Assembly (NCBI GenBank): GCA_964440405.1
Contig: CAYTSB010000048.1
Location: 1 to 6,695, forward strand
DNA: 6,695 bases
Reading direction: 5' to 3'
From: DAOSVX01 sp964440405
Lineage (GTDB): Bacteria > Bacillota_I > Bacilli_A > RF39 > UBA660
The notes beneath the pieces are model-generated. The model was not told the DNA's origin and made no database searches. It was given only the letters and a program-made list of their open reading frames with translations. The stretch's first letter is position 1, and each line of letters begins with the position of its first letter. The position numbers and the translations under genes are program-made. This document shows, one piece after another, positions 4,443-6,695 of the stretch.

Positions 4443-6194
4443 TTAATTTATTCCTTTCCAGCCTTTATAAACATTAGCATTAGCACTGTATGGTACCGGA
4501 TCCGGCATATTTAATTTAATTATTAAAGGTATTTTAAAAGCATTGCCAAAACCAACGCAAGTACCTGGTTGGAGTGATTTTTGTTTTTCAATAATATCAC
4601 TACTGATATTAGGTAACATTTTTTCAATATACTCAATATCCAAAGGATGAGTCATTTTAAATATCAAGAAATTAGATATTTGAGATATAACAGTATCCGA
4701 TAATTCTACTGGCCTTTGACTGATTATATTAAGTAGTACCCCATATTTCCTACCCTCTTTAGCAATTCTTTCAAAGATATTATAACCGATTAAGAAAACA
4801 TCTGAATCTTTTTGAATATAACGATGTGCTTCCTCTAAAAAAATATGAAATGGGATTCCTGCTCTTTTCTCTCTTTTCTTAGCAAATTCAAAGAAAAATC
4901 TTGATAATATTTTAACTACTACTTTAGCATAGGTATCATCCAAATCTTCTAAGTTAATATTAATAATTTGAGCACGACCATTTTGATGAGTAACTAAAGA
5001 AGCAATATATTGTTCTAAAGAAATATAATTAGGATAATCAAAATATTTATACATTTTACTATTGATAATCGAATGCAGTCTTACTTTTAAAATAATGGCA
5101 TCATCATATAGCTGAGTATTATTTTGAAATCCTTCACTGATTAAGGTAAAATCCAAGGCTTTTTCTAGATCCATAATGTTAAAATAAACATCATCTTTAA
5201 CTGGAGTTGCTTCTAAAGAATTATTAATAAAACTTAAGATATAATTATTTATTAAAACACTTTCACCAAAATAACCGTTAGAATCTATTTCAAAACATTC
5301 ACTAAATTTTCTTTTATAACCTAAACCATGAATATCGGTATCAAAATTAAATTCTTTAGTACTACAGGCTTTAATAATTGTAAATATTTCATTCTTTTTA
5401 GATACTGTTGTTTGATTAGAAAAAAGTACCGCCAGTAATGCTTTGGCAATAATATGATTTTTATATTTTAAAGCCAGTTCATCATTAGAAGCAAAAATTT
5501 TAACTAATTTTAAAGTTCTTTCTAAAATTGGGATTTGTTTATGATCACTTGCTTGAAATAACAATATTAAGTCATCAATATTAAATAAATATATTGGTAT
5601 TTGTAATAAAGTATCATTACTATCACTTGGATTAGTAGTAATAAATTTATAATTATAATTAGGATTTATCTCATGAATATTATTAAAAGCATTCTTATAT
5701 TCACCATAAGCATCAAAGATAAATAAATTAGCATATTTAGTAGTATTATTCTCTTTCATAAATAAATTTTGAATAATTCTAGCTATCCCACAACTTTTAC
5801 CACTACCACTATTACCAAATATCGCTAAGTGATTAGAAAAACAAGTATTAATGTCTACATAAATGGGAGCATTATAAATAGGACTTTTACCAATTAATAA
5901 ACTATCTTCACTATCATTACCAATAATAATACTTAATTCATTAGAATTTATAATTCTTAATTTCGAAGATATTAAAGGTTTTCTAATTACTCCTCCAATA
6001 AACTTATCATTAATAAATTCTCCTAAAAATCTAATTTTAATTTCTTCAGGATTTACTTCAGTAACTTCACCAAGAATTCTCTGATTTTCATCTTCAAAAA
6101 CAACATTAAGATTCATTAAATCCTTATTAGCATTTTCATTAATATTTTCTACATAAGCCATATTATTAGTTATAAATTTAATCTTACCAAACAT
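4443..6194 (-). CDS. HerA-like DUF87 ATPase (FtsK-HerA superfamily)
   Basis: A 583-aa protein. HerA ATPases form hexameric DNA translocases or helicases; in archaea they work with the nuclease NurA in end resection, and many bacterial relatives act in anti-phage systems. Residues about 1-105 are a beta-rich region of the HAS-barrel type. The ATPase core starts near 120: Walker A GNSGSGKS (127-134), FDAYGEYKNAF (160-170, the DxxGEY motif), Walker B FHIFLEEAHRYI (449-460), then AKEGRKYG (478-485) with Arg482 and SQRP (492-495). Residues 215-400 form a mostly helical insertion. The C-terminus (PDPVPYSANANVYKGW) resembles the brace tail of HerA. ATG 6194 has a strong site AGAGGTGA (6206-6199). 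The gene follows the surface-protein gene by 29 bp with no terminator, so co-transcription is likely. No NurA, Sir2 or other nuclease partner is visible, so its process is open. Confidence 0.85.
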   Translation of the reverse strand: MFGKIKFITNNMAYVENINENANKDLMNLNVVFEDENQRILGEVTEVNPEEIKIRFLGEFINDKFIGGVIRKPLISSKLRIINSNELSIIIGNDSEDSLLIGKSPIYNAPIYVDINTCFSNHLAIFGNSGSGKSCGIARIIQNLFMKENNTTKYANLFIFDAYGEYKNAFNNIHEINPNYNYKFITTNPSDSNDTLLQIPIYLFNIDDLILLFQASDHKQIPILERTLKLVKIFASNDELALKYKNHIIAKALLAVLFSNQTTVSKKNEIFTIIKACSTKEFNFDTDIHGLGYKRKFSECFEIDSNGYFGESVLINNYILSFINNSLEATPVKDDVYFNIMDLEKALDFTLISEGFQNNTQLYDDAIILKVRLHSIINSKMYKYFDYPNYISLEQYIASLVTHQNGRAQIININLEDLDDTYAKVVVKILSRFFFEFAKKREKRAGIPFHIFLEEAHRYIQKDSDVFLIGYNIFERIAKEGRKYGVLLNIISQRPVELSDTVISQISNFLIFKMTHPLDIEYIEKMLPNISSDIIEKQKSLQPGTCVGFGNAFKIPLIIKLNMPDPVPYSANANVYKGWKGIN

Positions 6195-6198
6195 ATTT

Positions 6199-6206
6199 TC
6201 ACCTCT
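6199..6206 (-). promoter_or_regulatory. Strong ribosome-binding site of the herA-like gene
   Basis: AGAGGTGA on the minus strand, with the GAGG core 8 nt from the ATG, lies in the 29-bp gap after the upstream gene. It fixes the start at 6194. Confidence 0.85.
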
Positions 6207-6223
6207 TTATTCTTTTTATTTAT

Positions 6224-6695
6224 CTATGATGTTCTAATTATCCATGGATCAGACATTGTTCCAGATCCAGATTGAACAACAGCATTAGATTTTAAATTAA
6301 TAACTGGGCGAATTCCATTATCATCCGACATATAAGTACTTCCAGGAGTACCTTCTGCAGATAAACGTCTTTCATAAGCAACAGAGGAGTTAAAATAATA
6401 TGGGGACATTGTCCAATAATCAGCCCCACTTTGTAAATAAAAAATTAAATTGCCTACTGCCCCACCAGCATAATTTATTTCATCAAATGTTATTAATCCG
6501 ATTGGATAAGTTAATGCTTTATTACCTACACTACTTGTCGTTAATGTATACAAATCATTCGTTTGTGAGCAACTAAAAGTTGGAGTCTTATTAGTAATCA
6601 ACCTATTATATCCCATATATACAGTATTATTAGTTCCGTATCCCAACCCACTATATAAGCTTCGATCATTACAAAATCCTGCATCTGCTAATTTA
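6224..6695 (-). CDS. C-terminal part of a prepilin-like/surface protein with a gut-Bacillota repeat-type domain (5' truncated)
   Basis: The frame is open to the window edge, so 156 residues are visible and the true start lies beyond it. The TTG at 6646-6644 that an ORF finder would choose is internal, because coding-quality sequence (KLADAGFCNDRSLYSG) continues upstream. Recognisable blocks are DAGFCNDRS (4-12), YNRLITNKTPTFSC (29-42), ALTYPIGLITFDEINYAGG (60-78), DYWTMSPYYFN (92-102), NGIRPVINLKSN (126-137) and the final SDPWIIRTS. I associate this pattern with large families of secreted proteins in gut Bacillota, often with a prepilin-type N-terminus; related in style to DUF6273 domains. 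Repeated Trp/Tyr/Gly blocks suggest an extracellular beta-rich fold. Its role (adhesion or surface display) is inference. It stops at TAG 6226-6224 and is followed 29 bp later by the herA-like gene. Confidence 0.7.
   Translation of the reverse strand, partial: KLADAGFCNDRSLYSGLGYGTNNTVYMGYNRLITNKTPTFSCSQTNDLYTLTTSSVGNKALTYPIGLITFDEINYAGGAVGNLIFYLQSGADYWTMSPYYFNSSVAYERRLSAEGTPGSTYMSDDNGIRPVINLKSNAVVQSGSGTMSDPWIIRTS

Noticed and set aside
4231..4446. Plus-strand ORF of 71 codons with a TTG start
   Set aside because: It begins in the T-run of the gpsA terminator, has no ribosome-binding site, ends inside the herA stop region, shows no family resemblance, and is better explained as the complement of the structured RNA.
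5171..5185. dif-like string CATAATGTTAAAAT
   Set aside because: It lacks the 6-bp centre and the second arm and lies within the herA-like coding region.
1..6695. Mollicute code with TGA as Trp
   Set aside because: TGA is a genuine stop for rarA in the ATGA overlap, and Trp residues are encoded by TGG.
1..6695. CRISPR array, tRNA or rRNA genes
   Set aside because: No regularly spaced direct repeats, cloverleaf or rRNA-like conserved stretches were seen on either strand.

Overview
The window comes from a strongly A+T-rich, Gram-positive-type bacterial chromosome, most likely an uncultured gut member of the Bacilli. Reasons are the base composition, Shine-Dalgarno sites of the GAGG type, closest resemblance to Bacillota proteins, and a surface-protein domain at the right edge of a kind I associate with gut Bacillota (RF39/CAG-type lineages). 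The lineage below class is a guess. The standard bacterial code fits: rarA ends in TGA, and Trp is encoded by TGG.

Layout. Positions 1-47 hold the last 14 codons of a plus-strand gene. Just after it, at 64-91, lies a 28-bp site with the layout of a chromosomal dif site (XerC arm, 6-bp centre, XerD arm). A bidirectional terminator (100-135) follows, then a minus-strand ZIP-family metal transporter (145-897). A small, very basic, Asn-rich 42-aa ORF with a GTG start (956-1084, plus) converges on a XerC/XerD-type tyrosine recombinase gene (1102-1977, minus). A compact divergent promoter region separates this from the plus-strand pair rarA-gpsA (2045-4212), which overlap by 4 bp and end in a strong hairpin. 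On the far side, on the minus strand, are the C-terminal part of a prepilin-like/surface protein (6224 to the window edge) and, 29 bp downstream of it, a HerA-like DUF87 ATPase (4443-6194).

The 230-bp gap between gpsA and herA is not empty. Read on the minus strand, it has an extended -10 promoter, a predicted start at 4405, a long imperfect helix closing a body with four compatible hairpins, and an intrinsic terminator at 4201-4235 that directly abuts the closing helix. I interpret it as a structured non-coding RNA of about 170 nt plus terminator. Class is unproven; a raiA-type RNA is my best but weak guess.

How the parts fit. Three genes concern DNA maintenance: the Xer recombinase with a dif-like site about 1 kb away (chromosome dimer resolution), RarA (stalled-fork rescue) and a HerA-like translocase/helicase. 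GpsA makes glycerol-3-phosphate for membrane lipids and ZIP imports divalent metal. The dif-like site suggests this piece may lie near the replication terminus. The xer gene looks leaderless, and the zip gene nearly so, whereas the downstream genes gpsA and herA carry strong Shine-Dalgarno sites.
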